64,000 nucleotides of DNA from the NCBI RefSeq assembly GCF_900114635.1, contig NZ_FOTQ01000007.1, positions 62,001 to 126,000 on the forward strand, read 5' to 3'. Position numbers and translations under genes: made by a program. This DNA comes from Shimia aestuarii. Its GTDB lineage: Bacteria > Pseudomonadota > Alphaproteobacteria > Rhodobacterales > Rhodobacteraceae. The stretch's first letter is position 1, and the number at the start of each line of letters is the position of its first letter. This document shows, piece by piece, positions 51,461-60,884 of the stretch. The notes beneath the pieces are model-generated. The model searched no databases and was not told where the DNA came from. It saw only the letters and a program-made list of their open reading frames with translations.

Positions 51461-52845
51461 CGCTGGGCAATCCGTTCTTTGATCAGGGCTTCGAGATACG
51501 CAAGGTCATTGGGCACCCGTGTCACGTGCTCCTCACGATCCATCATGTCCGCCATGTGCGGAGGCAGATCGGGGCGGCGCCCCATCGCCTGTTCCACGGC
51601 ATCGGGGAATTTCGCAGGATGGGCTGTGGCCAAGGTTATCATCGGTGTCCCGGACAGGTTCTCGTTACCAACTTTTACCCCAACTGCCGAATGCGGGCAA
51701 AGAACTTCTCCACAAGCGGTAAACTCGTCGCGAATGGTGGCCATAGTCTCGTCTTCCGAGGCGCGGCCCGACTTGAAAGTCTCGCGCAGGATTTCCATCG
51801 CCCCCTGGCTGATCGGGAAGGACCCGTCCTTCAGTTCTTCCATCAATTGCGCGACCGCATTCCCGTCGCGCCCGTAGGCATCAAACAGCGCTCGCTCAAA
51901 ATTTGAACTCACCTGAATATCCATCGACGGGCTGATCGAGGGCGTCACACCTTCCTTGGTGTAGGCGCCGGATTCCATCGTGCGGTGCAGGATGTCATTC
52001 TGGTTCGTGGCAATCACCAGGTCCTTGATCGGCAGTCCCATCTTCTTGGCAATGTAGCCCGCGAAGATGTCACCAAAATTGCCGGTCGGCACGGTAAACG
52101 ACACCTCGCGATACGGTGCGCCAAGGCTTACGGCGGAGGTGAAGTAATATACCACCTGCGCCAGCACCCGCGCCCAGTTGATCGAGTTCACCCCGGCGAG
52201 CTTCACGCCGTCGCGGAAATCGAAATCGTTGAACATGTCCTTGAGCTTGGCCTGACAATCGTCAAAATCACCATCCAGCGCCAGCGCGTGCACGTTGGCA
52301 TCGTCCGGCGTGGTCATTTGTTTGCGCTGGATATCGCTGACCCGGCCATGCGGGAACAGGATGAACACATCCACGTTGTCCAAACCCCGGAAGGCTTCGA
52401 TTGCCGCCGAACCGGTGTCGCCCGAGGTGGCGCCAACGATGGTCACGCGATCATTCCGTCGCCCCAGCGAGAACTGGAACAGCTGGCCAATGAGCTGCAT
52501 GGCAAAGTCTTTGAAGGCCAGCGTCGGGCCGTGGAACAGCTCAAGAAGGAAATGGTTCGGCGCCAGCTGCACCAGTGGCGCGCGGGCCTCGTGGCGGAAG
52601 CCCTCATAGGCGCGCGCGATGATGCCCTTGAATTCGTCGTCGGTGAACGCGTCACCAACAAAGGGGCGCATCACCCGGAATGCCGCTTCTTCATAGCTCA
52701 CCCCGGCCAGCGCGGCGATCTCGTCCGCGCTCATTGTCGGGATGGTTTCGGGCACATATAGGCCACCATCGCGGGCAAGGCCGGTCAGCATGGCTTCTTC
52801 GAAGCTCAGAACAGGAGCGTTTCCGCGGGTCGAAATGTATTTCAC
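51457..52845 (-). CDS. thrC: Threonine synthase
   Basis: 462 residues starting at GTG, five bases after the SURF1 stop; this gives the family's usual N-terminus (KYISTRGNAPVLSFEEAMLT). PLP binds Lys112 in GPTLAFKDFAMQLIGQLFQF. It converts O-phosphohomoserine to threonine. The long reading frame to 52929 overlaps SURF1 and is rejected. Both adjacent junctions are tight, implying one transcript from SURF1 to the GNAT gene. Confidence 0.96.
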   Translation of the reverse strand: MKYISTRGNAPVLSFEEAMLTGLARDGGLYVPETIPTMSADEIAALAGVSYEEAAFRVMRPFVGDAFTDDEFKGIIARAYEGFRHEARAPLVQLAPNHFLLELFHGPTLAFKDFAMQLIGQLFQFSLGRRNDRVTIVGATSGDTGSAAIEAFRGLDNVDVFILFPHGRVSDIQRKQMTTPDDANVHALALDGDFDDCQAKLKDMFNDFDFRDGVKLAGVNSINWARVLAQVVYYFTSAVSLGAPYREVSFTVPTGNFGDIFAGYIAKKMGLPIKDLVIATNQNDILHRTMESGAYTKEGVTPSISPSMDIQVSSNFERALFDAYGRDGNAVAQLMEELKDGSFPISQGAMEILRETFKSGRASEDETMATIRDEFTACGEVLCPHSAVGVKVGNENLSGTPMITLATAHPAKFPDAVEQAMGRRPDLPPHMADMMDREEHVTRVPNDLAYLEALIKERIAQR

Positions 52846-52850
52846 CGGTC

Positions 52851-53528
52851 TCAGGCCTTCTTGGTTTTGCGCAGTCGGCGCAGGTAATAAAGCGTCATGA
52901 TCACCCAGACAATCGCCAGACCGTACCAAGTGACAACATATTCAAGGTGATCGTTGGGAATCCCCGCGCTGTCGAGCGGCAGGGGCGTCACCGGAGGGTC
53001 GTTTTCAGACGTTTCACGCAAAACGATCAGAACAGGTTCGGTTGTCAGCGCCGCCGCCATGGTATCCACATCGCGTGCGAACCAGATATTCCCCGCCAGA
53101 TCGTTTTCCGGTGTATAGCTGTCGATCTCGTCCGGCCAGTGCAGATTGCCCACAATGGTTGCGTCGACAGGCGCGCGGGCGGCATTCTTCTGGGGTGTTT
53201 TGATCCAACCGCGATCCAGCAACAGGCGGCGCCCATCCTCGGTCTCAAAAGCCGCAATCACACGATAGACCGCGCCCACGTCGCGGGTAGACGCCAGTAC
53301 GTGCAGCTCTTCGATCGTGATCGTGCCACGTGCGGTGACCGGCAGAAAGCGGTCCTTGTCCGGGTCGGGCTCAATCGGGACAGCCACGGGATCCGAGGCA
53401 ATCCGTGCGTCGATCTCGGCCAGTACGTCTGTTTTCCATGCCAGTCGCTGCACCTGCCAGGTGCCAAGGCTCACCAGCACGACAGTGCCGAGAATGCCAA
53501 AGAACAGGGGCAGAATGTAACGGGTCAC
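52851..53528 (-). CDS. SURF1 family cytochrome oxidase assembly protein
   Basis: 225 residues starting at GTG 53528, with GAGG seven bases upstream. It has the two membrane spans typical of SURF1 (LPLFFGILGTVVLVSLGTWQ near the N-terminus and WYGLAIVWVIMTLYYLRRLR near the C-terminus) with a periplasmic domain between. It helps insert heme a into subunit I. It lies after the coxC terminator, so it is partly independent of the cox transcript. Confidence 0.94.
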   Translation of the reverse strand: MTRYILPLFFGILGTVVLVSLGTWQVQRLAWKTDVLAEIDARIASDPVAVPIEPDPDKDRFLPVTARGTITIEELHVLASTRDVGAVYRVIAAFETEDGRRLLLDRGWIKTPQKNAARAPVDATIVGNLHWPDEIDSYTPENDLAGNIWFARDVDTMAAALTTEPVLIVLRETSENDPPVTPLPLDSAGIPNDHLEYVVTWYGLAIVWVIMTLYYLRRLRKTKKA

Positions 53529-53548
53529 ACGGGCCTCATTTGAGCAAA

Positions 53549-53580
53549 GAAAATCGCGGGCAGCACCGGGCTGCCCGCGA
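53549..53580 (-). terminator. Terminator between coxC and SURF1
   Basis: TCGCGGGCAGC (53554-53564) and GCTGCCCGCGA (53570-53580) form an 11-bp stem; on the minus strand TTTTC follows. It separates the cox genes from the SURF1-thrC run. Confidence 0.8.
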
Positions 53581-53627
53581 CGTGTTATTCTCTGTTTGGC
53601 AGCAGATTTCAACCGCTGCCGAAAGGC

Positions 53628-54428
53628 TTACTGGCCCCAGACGTAAATCGCTGCGAAGAGGAACAGCCAGACAACGTCAACAAAGTGCCAGTACCATGCG
53701 GCGGCTTCGAAACCGACGTGTTTCTCGGGGGTGAAATGCCCCTTCATCAGACGCAGCAGGCAGACGAACAGGAAGATCGTCCCGATGATGACGTGCGCGC
53801 CGTGGAAGCCCGTCGCCATGAAGAAGGACGCGCCGTAGATGTTGCCGGCAAAGCCAAAGGCCGCGTGGCTGTATTCATACGCCTGGAAACCGGTGAAGAT
53901 CACACCCAGAGCGATGGCGATGATCAGGCCCCATTTCATATCCTGGCGGTTATTTTCATGCACGAGCGCATGGTGCGCCCAGGTGGCGGCCGCGCCCGAA
54001 CACAGCAGGATCAGCGTGTTGATCAGCGGCAGGTGCCATGGATCGAAGGTCTCGATTCCCGCGGGTGGCCAGACGCCGTCCACCATGGGGCTATCGGGGC
54101 CCATCGGGTACATGGCGTGTTTGAAGAAGGTCCAGAACCATGCCGAGAAGAACATGACTTCGGACATGATGAACAGAATGAAGCCATAGCGCAGCCCGAT
54201 CTGAACAACGGGTGTGTGATCCCCGGCATTGCTTTCCGCGATCACGTCAGCCCACCAGCCGAACATGACATAAAGAACGGCAATCAGGCCGATCAGGAAC
54301 ATCCACGGGCCATTGTCGTGGAACCACAGGACCGCACCAAACAGCATAATGAAGCCGCCCAGCGAACCCAGGAAGGGCCACCAGGAGGGGGCCAAAATGT
54401 GATAGTCGTGATTTTTAGCGTGCGCCAT
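53628..54428 (-). CDS. coxC: Cytochrome c oxidase subunit III
   Basis: 266 residues with seven spans; the aa3-type subunit III signature is clear ([20 protein letters not shown] at the start, [20 protein letters not shown] near 100, [20 protein letters not shown] near 200, [18 protein letters not shown] at the end). It stabilises the core and the proton pathway of terminal oxidase. The ATG has AAGGGAAAAG about nine bases upstream. It follows ctaG by 31 bases. Confidence 0.97.
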   Translation of the reverse strand: MAHAKNHDYHILAPSWWPFLGSLGGFIMLFGAVLWFHDNGPWMFLIGLIAVLYVMFGWWADVIAESNAGDHTPVVQIGLRYGFILFIMSEVMFFSAWFWTFFKHAMYPMGPDSPMVDGVWPPAGIETFDPWHLPLINTLILLCSGAAATWAHHALVHENNRQDMKWGLIIAIALGVIFTGFQAYEYSHAAFGFAGNIYGASFFMATGFHGAHVIIGTIFLFVCLLRLMKGHFTPEKHVGFEAAAWYWHFVDVVWLFLFAAIYVWGQ

Positions 54429-54459
54429 TTTTTTCTTTTCCCTCGTTGGAAGGCTTGCC

Positions 54460-55035
54460 TTAGTTTACGTCGGTCTCCCCCGCCCGCGTCAAGGACGCGG
54501 TTTCCTCGGGAAGATCTATTTCGAAGAATGTGTAGCTCAGTGTGATCGATTTGACGAACTTGGCGTCGCGGTCGTTCACGATCTCGGGGTCCACAAAGAA
54601 GCTCACCGGCATCGTCACCCGTTCGCCGGGCTGCAATACCTGCTCTTCAAAGCAGAAACAGTCGATCTTGGTAAAGTAGCCGCCCGCATCAAACGGGGCG
54701 ACATTGTAGCTGGCCGACCCCGCGATCGGGCGATCGGTGGGGTTGTAAGCTTCGTAGAAAGCCAGTCCGGTCTCGCCGATGCGAATTTCCATCTCGCGCT
54801 GCAGCGGCTTGAACTCCCACGGCATGCCGCGTTCCTTGGAAGCGTCAAAGCGCACCTTGATGGTTTTTTCGAGGATCACGTCCGAGCCGCTGTCGGCGAC
54901 ATTCGTTTCCCCGCCAAATCCCGTTACCCGGCAGAACCAGTCATAGAAGGGCACCGAGGCCCACGCGAGCGCCCCCATGAGCACAACCACGCCCACGGTC
55001 TGGAACAGGGTCTTGTTCTTGCCTTCCATCGCCAT
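54460..55035 (-). CDS. ctaG: Cytochrome c oxidase assembly protein CtaG/Cox11
   Basis: 191 residues. One N-terminal span ([20 protein letters not shown]) anchors a periplasmic domain with the copper-binding [20 protein letters not shown] near residue 125. It delivers copper to the CuB site of subunit I. Its ATG shares one base with the stop of the small gene before it (TGATG); ATG at 55029 is an alternative start. Confidence 0.96.
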   Translation of the reverse strand: MAMEGKNKTLFQTVGVVVLMGALAWASVPFYDWFCRVTGFGGETNVADSGSDVILEKTIKVRFDASKERGMPWEFKPLQREMEIRIGETGLAFYEAYNPTDRPIAGSASYNVAPFDAGGYFTKIDCFCFEEQVLQPGERVTMPVSFFVDPEIVNDRDAKFVKSITLSYTFFEIDLPEETASLTRAGETDVN

Positions 55036-55196
55036 CAGTTGCTCACCACCGCGTTTTCAGGTTCGTAGTCACCGCGCGTGACCTTGACCACGGTCAGGCC
55101 GAACACGATCACGATGAAGCCAACAAGAACCAGCGCCACACCCAGATTGCGCCCGAACCGACGCTTGTGCAGTTCATGATCGTCACGAAAGCTCAT
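55035..55196 (-). CDS. Small single-span cox-operon membrane protein
   Basis: 53 residues: [20 protein letters not shown], then a hydrophobic helix [17 protein letters not shown], ending [16 protein letters not shown]. The ATG lies two bases after the ctaB stop and the stop is coupled to ctaG. Small proteins of this kind occupy the same position in many alphaproteobacterial cox operons and are annotated as oxidase assembly proteins (CoxF-like). The role is inferred from position. Confidence 0.88.
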   Translation of the reverse strand: MSFRDDHELHKRRFGRNLGVALVLVGFIVIVFGLTVVKVTRGDYEPENAVVSN

Positions 55197-55198
55197 GG

Positions 55199-56137
55199 TC
55201 ACCAGCCTCCCCACCCGTATGGTGCCAGCGCCGCTTCGGCGAGGATCGCACCGAAATGCAGGAACAGGTACAGAAGCGACAGGCCAAAGAATGCCTTTTC
55301 GCGCTTGTAACCGTCACGCTCGGCCACGGTTTCATCACGCCGCCAGATTGCCACTGCCCCTGCCAGGAACAGCGCGTTCAGCACCAGCGAGGTCACGAGG
55401 TAGATTGGACCGCCCACTCCGGTGAAGGCCATGCCCACCGCGATGATTGCGAGAAGGATCGTGTAGACGAGAATATGGTTGCGGGTCACGCGGTGCCCGT
55501 GGGTCACGTGCAGCATCGGCACGCCCGCGTCCTTGTAGTCGGATTTCATGAACAGGCAGAGCGCCCAGAAATGGGGCGGGGTCCACATGAAGATCAGGGT
55601 GAACATCAAAACGCTCTCGATCGAGATGCCCCCCGTCACCACGGCCCAGCCGATCATCGGAGGGAACGCCCCAGCAGCGCCGCCGATCACGATGTTCTGC
55701 GGCGTCCAGCGCTTGAGCCACATGGTATAGATCACCACGTAGAAGAAAATGGTAAAGGCCAGAAGTCCTGCAGCCACCCAGTTGGCAGCCAACCCCAGCA
55801 TCACGACGGCGAATCCCGACAGCGCCACGCCGATCGCCATGGCTTCGTCCGGGGTTACCTTGCCCGAGGGGATGGGACGGCTCTGGGTGCGCTTCATCAC
55901 CCGGTCGATATCCGCATCCCACCACATATTCAGCGCGCCCGAGGCGCCGCCGCCCACGGCAATGAACAGGATCGAGCAGAACGCCACGAAGGGATGTACC
56001 CCGCCGGGTGCGGCGAGCAGACCCACCGCGGCGGTGAACACCACCAGCGACATCACGCGCGGCTTGAGCAGAGCGAAGTAATCGCCAAAGCCCGCCTCGC
56101 CGGTGTCGGCCCGTGTGTTGATACTTGTGTCACTCAT
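55199..56137 (-). CDS. ctaB: Heme O synthase (protoheme IX farnesyltransferase)
   Basis: 312 residues from ATG 56137, with AGGA upstream; the longer frame is rejected. It belongs to the UbiA superfamily: the metal/diphosphate motifs are [20 protein letters not shown] near residue 80 and the region around [20 protein letters not shown] near 208. Eight or nine spans are seen. It farnesylates heme B to heme O for the aa3 oxidase. It belongs to the coxB-ctaB-ctaG-coxC operon. Confidence 0.96.
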   Translation of the reverse strand: MSDTSINTRADTGEAGFGDYFALLKPRVMSLVVFTAAVGLLAAPGGVHPFVAFCSILFIAVGGGASGALNMWWDADIDRVMKRTQSRPIPSGKVTPDEAMAIGVALSGFAVVMLGLAANWVAAGLLAFTIFFYVVIYTMWLKRWTPQNIVIGGAAGAFPPMIGWAVVTGGISIESVLMFTLIFMWTPPHFWALCLFMKSDYKDAGVPMLHVTHGHRVTRNHILVYTILLAIIAVGMAFTGVGGPIYLVTSLVLNALFLAGAVAIWRRDETVAERDGYKREKAFFGLSLLYLFLHFGAILAEAALAPYGWGGW

Positions 56138-56202
56138 GACTGCGTCCTGTTCAATCGCTGCCGTTCGGATGGTCGAAGGCGGGGTCTCCCCCGCCATCAA
56201 GA

Positions 56203-57051
56203 TCAATCAGCCGCGGCCACCTTGACCGAAGGCAGGGTCGACTTATCGCCTGCATATTCTTCGATCGCGCCTTCGAGCCACTTGTCATAGTCGGCCTGCG
56301 AAACCACCTGAACGGTGATCGGCATATAGGCGTGGTCCTTGCCGCAAAGCTCCGAACACTGGCCAAAATAGATGCCCTCACGCTCGGCGTTGAACCACAG
56401 CTGCGCGATGCGGCCCGGGACGGCGTCCTGTTTCACGCCAAAGGCGGGGATGGTCCAGGAATGGATCACGTCCGCACCGGTCACGTCCATGACGACGGTC
56501 TTGCCAACCGGCACGACAACCTTGGTGTCGGTGGCCAGAAGGTATTCATCGCTATTGTAACCGTTCTCGGCCAGTTCCTCTTTCGGCAGCAGAAAGCTGT
56601 CAAAGGCGAACTCGTGGTCGGTGTACTCGTAGCCCCAGTACCACTGATAGCCCGTCACCTTGATGTGCACTTCGCCTTCCGGGATTTCCTGCTGGTTGAA
56701 CAGAACTGGCAGCGAGAAGGCACCGATGAACACCAGGATGATGATCGGGCCCAGCGTCCAGGCGATCTCGATCGGGGTGTTGTGGGTAAAGGTCGCCGCG
56801 TTCGGGTTGGCCCGGCGGTTGTAGCGCACGATCACGATCAGAATCAGCAGGCTGACAAAGGCCACAATGGCGGTGATGATCACCAGGAGAAGGTGGTCCA
56901 GCGAGTGGATCTGGCGAGCCAGTTCGGTGGCGGCCGGTTGAAAGCCGAGGCCGCCGGGCGTGGGTTTGCCAACGGTTTCAACGCTCTGTGCGAGCGCCGG
57001 AACGGCGGTAAAGGCTGCCAGGAGGCCCAGGATTGTCGAGAGAATGCGCAT
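56203..57051 (-). CDS. coxB: Cytochrome c oxidase subunit II
   Basis: 282 residues. A signal peptide ([20 protein letters not shown], cleaved after ALA) and two spans precede the CuA domain. The CuA ligands lie in [20 protein letters not shown] near residue 233, with an earlier His in [14 protein letters not shown] near 190. It accepts electrons from cytochrome c. First gene of this block; no subunit I (ctaD) is adjacent. A perfect FNR-type box lies 150 bases upstream. Confidence 0.97.
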   Translation of the reverse strand: MRILSTILGLLAAFTAVPALAQSVETVGKPTPGGLGFQPAATELARQIHSLDHLLLVIITAIVAFVSLLILIVIVRYNRRANPNAATFTHNTPIEIAWTLGPIIILVFIGAFSLPVLFNQQEIPEGEVHIKVTGYQWYWGYEYTDHEFAFDSFLLPKEELAENGYNSDEYLLATDTKVVVPVGKTVVMDVTGADVIHSWTIPAFGVKQDAVPGRIAQLWFNAEREGIYFGQCSELCGKDHAYMPITVQVVSQADYDKWLEGAIEEYAGDKSTLPSVKVAAAD

Positions 57052-57200
57052 GTTTCACCCTGATCGGTTACTGTGTTGTTCTATTACGAGTCGGCGAGTC
57101 GCACCGGAAAACCGGCACAATCCCGCTGTTGTTTCGCGCCTAGAAACCATATTCTATCCCACAGATAAAGATCGAAGCATGCGGCAAACAGGCGCTTTTT

Positions 57201-57214
57201 TTGATTTAGATCAA
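57201..57214. promoter_or_regulatory. Perfect FNR/FnrL-type box
   Basis: TTGATTTAGATCAA matches TTGAT-N4-ATCAA exactly. It lies 20 bases before the tldD ATG and 150 bases before that of coxB. The 183-base gap (57052-57234) otherwise holds tldD's AGGGA ribosome site. The site could repress tldD or control cox in response to oxygen. Confidence 0.75.
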
Positions 57215-57234
57215 AAACCGAGGGAAAACCACAC

Positions 57235-58656
57235 ATGACTCAGAACAACTTTCGCCCTTTCGAGACCGCCCTGGACGAGGGTGCCGCGCTGCGGCATCTG
57301 CGCGCGGCGACAGACGGGGCCGAGGATGGCGAACTGTTCTTCGAGCGCCGCAGTTCGGAGGCGCTGGTGTTTGATGACGGGCGCCTTAAGACCGCCAGTT
57401 ATGACGCGGGCGAAGGTTTCGGCCTGCGCGCTGTCAAAGGGGATGTGTCGGGCTATGCCCATTCCTCGGACATCTCCGAAGCCGCGATTGGGCGCGCCGT
57501 GGAAACCGCCCGGCTGGCCGTTGGCGCGGGCGGAGGCGTGCTCGCCGAGGGGCCGCAACCGACCAACCGCAAGCTTTACACGGATGCCGACCCGATCGGC
57601 GGCATCGCCTTTCCGGTCAAGATCGAAACCCTGCGCGAGATCGACGCCTTTGCCCGTGCTCTTGATCCGCGCGTTGTTCAGGTTTCGGCCACGCTCGCCG
57701 CATCGCATCAGGAAGTGGTGATCCTGCGCCCCGATGGCACGCATGTCACCGACACCCGCCCCATGACGCGCGTCAATGTCTCGGTAATCGTCGAACAGGA
57801 TGGACGCCGGGAATCCGGTAGCGCTGGGGGCGGTGGGCGCATCGGCCTCGATGGGTTGCTCGACCCCGCCGACTGGCAAGCCAAAGCACAAGAGGCGCTG
57901 CGCATTGCGCTGGTCAACCTTGAAGCGGTCCCGGCCCCAGCCGGCCCGATGCAGGTGGTGCTTGGCCCCGGCTGGCCTGGGATCCTGTTGCATGAAGCCG
58001 TCGGGCACGGGCTTGAAGGCGATTTCAACCGCAAGGGCAGCTCCAAGTTCACGGGCATGGTCGGCCAACAGGTCGCCGCGCGCGGCGTGACCGTTGTGGA
58101 TGACGGTACCATTCCGGACCGGCGTGGCTCGATCACCGTGGATGACGAGGGAACGCCGTCCACAAAGACGACACTGATCAAGGACGGTATCCTTGTCGGC
58201 TACATGCAGGACCGCCAGAATGCCCGGCTCATGGGCGTGGCACCGACGGGCAACGGACGGCGCGAAAGCTATGCCCACACGCCGATGCCGCGCATGACCA
58301 ACACCTATATGGAGGGCGGCGACAGCGATCCTGCGGATCTGGTGGCCTCGCTCAAGGACGGGATCTATGCGGTGGGTTTTGGCGGCGGGCAGGTCGACAT
58401 TACCAATGGCAAGTTCGTGTTCTCCTGCACCGAGGCGTATCGCGTAGAAAACGGCAAGGTCGGCGCCCCGGTCAAGGGCGCGACCCTGATCGGGGACGGA
58501 GCGACGGCCATGATGCAAATCCGCGGCCTTGGCAATGACATGGCGCTTGATCCTGGCATGGGCAATTGCGGCAAGGCCGGGCAATGGGTTCCCGTCGGGG
58601 TTGGGCAGCCAACGGTGTTGATGGATGGGCTGACGGTGGGCGGTTCTGCAGCTTGA
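57235..58656 (+). CDS. tldD: Metalloprotease TldD
   Basis: 473 residues. The zinc motif is HEAVGHGLEGDFNRKGSSKF near residue 250; the C-terminal GNCGKAGQWVPVGVGQPTV stretch is typical of TldD. With TldE it trims peptides such as CcdA and modified-peptide precursors; tldE is not in this window. AGGGA is about 12 bases before the ATG. The stop overlaps the next start by TTGA. Confidence 0.96.
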   Translation: MTQNNFRPFETALDEGAALRHLRAATDGAEDGELFFERRSSEALVFDDGRLKTASYDAGEGFGLRAVKGDVSGYAHSSDISEAAIGRAVETARLAVGAGGGVLAEGPQPTNRKLYTDADPIGGIAFPVKIETLREIDAFARALDPRVVQVSATLAASHQEVVILRPDGTHVTDTRPMTRVNVSVIVEQDGRRESGSAGGGGRIGLDGLLDPADWQAKAQEALRIALVNLEAVPAPAGPMQVVLGPGWPGILLHEAVGHGLEGDFNRKGSSKFTGMVGQQVAARGVTVVDDGTIPDRRGSITVDDEGTPSTKTTLIKDGILVGYMQDRQNARLMGVAPTGNGRRESYAHTPMPRMTNTYMEGGDSDPADLVASLKDGIYAVGFGGGQVDITNGKFVFSCTEAYRVENGKVGAPVKGATLIGDGATAMMQIRGLGNDMALDPGMGNCGKAGQWVPVGVGQPTVLMDGLTVGGSAA

Positions 58657-59096
58657 GCGGATGGCCGGCTTTTCGGACCGACAAAGAGGCCGCCGGAAAG
58701 GTTTTCTGGCGGCACCATGCGATTGCCTGCGCTGCTGTTCTCATAGTCCCATCGCTTCTGGGTTACATATACCTGATCCTCTTTATCTCATCCGAGACCA
58801 AGGCCACATTGAGCTGGGGCGGTGTTGACGGGCTGACGATCGGCCTGTTTGCAAGCTTTGCTGCCTTTTCCTTCTATTTCTCATGGATAGGGTTATTGAT
58901 GGGCGTTCCGCTTGCCATCGCGGCCCTGAAACGCGGGATCGCAGGCTGGGGAATGGCGCTACTTGCCGGGGCGACCGTTGGGCAGGTGGTCGCGCTGGTT
59001 CTTTCCATGCCCATCGCGCTGGCGATGGGGCCGTTTCTGGCCTTGATCTACTGGATCGGCCTACGCCTGTCAGTGCCAGGCGCATTTGTTGGCTAA
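58653..59096 (+). CDS. Small integral membrane protein
   Basis: 147 residues if it starts at TTG 58653, which overlaps the tldD stop (TTGA), with GGTGGGCGG about ten bases before. Four hydrophobic spans are seen (AIACAAVLIVPSLLGYIYLI, FAAFSFYFSWIGLLMGVPLA, MALLAGATVGQVVALVLSMP, then MGPFLALIYWIGLRLS). No family is recognised. Coupling to tldD suggests co-expression. The in-frame ATG at 58566 lies deep in tldD and is unlikely. Confidence 0.65.
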   Translation: MSGWPAFRTDKEAAGKVFWRHHAIACAAVLIVPSLLGYIYLILFISSETKATLSWGGVDGLTIGLFASFAAFSFYFSWIGLLMGVPLAIAALKRGIAGWGMALLAGATVGQVVALVLSMPIALAMGPFLALIYWIGLRLSVPGAFVG

Positions 59097-59168
59097 ATCT
59101 GTTTACGGTTTACGCGCCATTAACCACCCGCGCGCTACATCTGATTCTGCAAGCGGATGGAGCCACGG

Positions 59169-60317
59169 ATGACTGAAGACAATTATTCTTCCACTCACCC
59201 CCAACTCCCACCCACCACGGAAGAAGTTCGTTTTTCGTGGCTCCGTCTCTTGCGCTCTCGCCGGGTTGGCATTTCTACGTTCAATCGACTGATGGAGGAG
59301 CACGGCACCGCAGATGCGGCGCTTGACGCCCTGCCCGAAATTGCCCAAGCCGCCGGCGTCGAGAATTACGAACCCTGCCCCGAAGCCGTGATCAATAACG
59401 AGCTCAAGGCGGGATATGCGGCCGGGGCGCGTCTCCTGCTGCGCAGTGATCCGGACTATCCTGACGCTTTGCGCGATATTGCTGATGCCCCACCGGTCCT
59501 CTGGGCCAAGGGGCGCGCAGATCTATTGCAAAAACCGATGATTGCCATGGTCGGCGCACGCAATGCGTCGTCTCTGGGAACCCGCATGGCGCGCGCGCTT
59601 GCCCGCGATCTGGGGCAGAAGGGATTCGTCGTGGTCTCCGGCCTTGCGCGTGGCGTCGACACCGCCGCCCATATCGCCGCCCTGCCCACCGGCACGGTTT
59701 CGGTTTTCGCCAGCGGCATCGACATTGTCTATCCTGCCGAAAACACACGGCTGGCAGAGGATATCGCCCAACAGGGCCTGCGCCTGTCCGAACAGCCACC
59801 CGGCCTGATGCCCCAGGCGCGCCATTTCCCGGCGCGCAACCGGATCATCTCGGGCCTGTCACGCGCCGTCGTGGTTGTCGAGGCCGCCGTCAAGTCCGGC
59901 AGCCTGATCACCGCACGCAACGCCCTTGACCAGGGCCGAGAGGTTCTGGCCGTGCCCGGCCATCCCTTTGATGCACGGGCCTCCGGGTGCAACCTGTTGA
60001 TCCGCGACGGGGCACAGCTTGTGCGGTCGGCGGAAGATGTGATCGAGGCGCTCGGACCGCTGGCAGGCTTGCAACTCGACACCCAGCCCGAACTTCCCAA
60101 CTTGCCACCGCCCCCGAAACCCCGGAAACGCAGCCTGCGGGAAATCTCGAACCTGCACATGCAAATCCTGAACCGGCTGGGCCCGGCCCCCGTCGCTGAA
60201 GATCAACTGGTCAGGGACCTGCAGGCCGAGTCCGAAGACGTGGCCCCTGCGCTTGTCGACCTCGAGCTTGATGGCAAGATCACCCGACAATCCGGCGGGC
60301 TGCTGAGCCGGGTTTAG
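59169..60317 (+). CDS. dprA: DNA-processing protein DprA
   Basis: 382 residues. The ATG at 59169 has GGAG eight bases upstream and is favoured over 59157. The Rossmann-like DprA domain has MIAMVGARNASSLGTRMARA near 121, VVVSGLARGVDTAAHIAALP near 156 and NRIISGLSRAVVVVEAAVKS near 219. A C-terminal winged-helix (DprA_WH type) follows a Pro linker. It loads RecA on incoming single-stranded DNA. Its stop overlaps the convergent gene by 4 bases. Confidence 0.95.
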   Translation: MTEDNYSSTHPQLPPTTEEVRFSWLRLLRSRRVGISTFNRLMEEHGTADAALDALPEIAQAAGVENYEPCPEAVINNELKAGYAAGARLLLRSDPDYPDALRDIADAPPVLWAKGRADLLQKPMIAMVGARNASSLGTRMARALARDLGQKGFVVVSGLARGVDTAAHIAALPTGTVSVFASGIDIVYPAENTRLAEDIAQQGLRLSEQPPGLMPQARHFPARNRIISGLSRAVVVVEAAVKSGSLITARNALDQGREVLAVPGHPFDARASGCNLLIRDGAQLVRSAEDVIEALGPLAGLQLDTQPELPNLPPPPKPRKRSLREISNLHMQILNRLGPAPVAEDQLVRDLQAESEDVAPALVDLELDGKITRQSGGLLSRV

Positions 60318-60754
60318 TTGATCCCGGTGCAGAACTCGGCGATCACCGGCCGGAACACCCGACAGGTCGGCGCCCAAGCCCACCAGACATCGGTCGCCCC
60401 CAAAGACCATTGCACTGCGACCCAAGTTGACCCCGATTTTTTGTAAAGCACATGGTACCAAGCCCCATCCATGTCTTCGGGATAGAGCTCTCCGCGCTGA
60501 TAGGCCGGTGTGTCATAAAGGTTGATCGCACCACCGCCCGGGCGCTGCGCCCGCAACGAGGCAAAAGCGATGTCATCTGCGCGGCGCAAGTCTTCGACCA
60601 CGAATTGCACCGGCGCGCCCAGCTGCCATTCTGCATGGGGGCGGATGGCGTCCATCAACGCCGCGCGCGTTGCCGTACCGCGGGCCGGTTCTTCCCACGC
60701 CAAGGCGGGAAATGTCACAGCCATGGCCAACAGGATCATCAACGCTCTCAACAT
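60314..60754 (-). CDS. Secreted protein, function unknown
   Basis: 146 residues from the second ATG (60754), which has AGAGG at a better spacing (eight bases) than the first at 60760. A Sec signal peptide (MLRALMILLAMAVTFPALA) precedes a mature domain with APVQFVVEDLRRADDIAFAS near residue 45 and many Trp in the last third (VQWSLGATDVWWAWAP), and two Cys. No family is recognised. It converges on dprA. Confidence 0.8.
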   Translation of the reverse strand: MLRALMILLAMAVTFPALAWEEPARGTATRAALMDAIRPHAEWQLGAPVQFVVEDLRRADDIAFASLRAQRPGGGAINLYDTPAYQRGELYPEDMDGAWYHVLYKKSGSTWVAVQWSLGATDVWWAWAPTCRVFRPVIAEFCTGIN

Positions 60755-60884
60755 CGCCATACCTCTTTCTGCATCCTTTGCACATCACCTTGCCACGGCG
60801 AAAATGCCACCGCATTGACAATTCCCCCTTTCACCCCACATTTTTCGCCGCCATAACGCTCGTCCCGAGTCGAGAGGAATTTTC

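Noticed and set aside
50051-51877. 608-codon plus-strand ORF
   Set aside because: It is antisense to the M16 peptidase and thrC, both certain; it has no domain.
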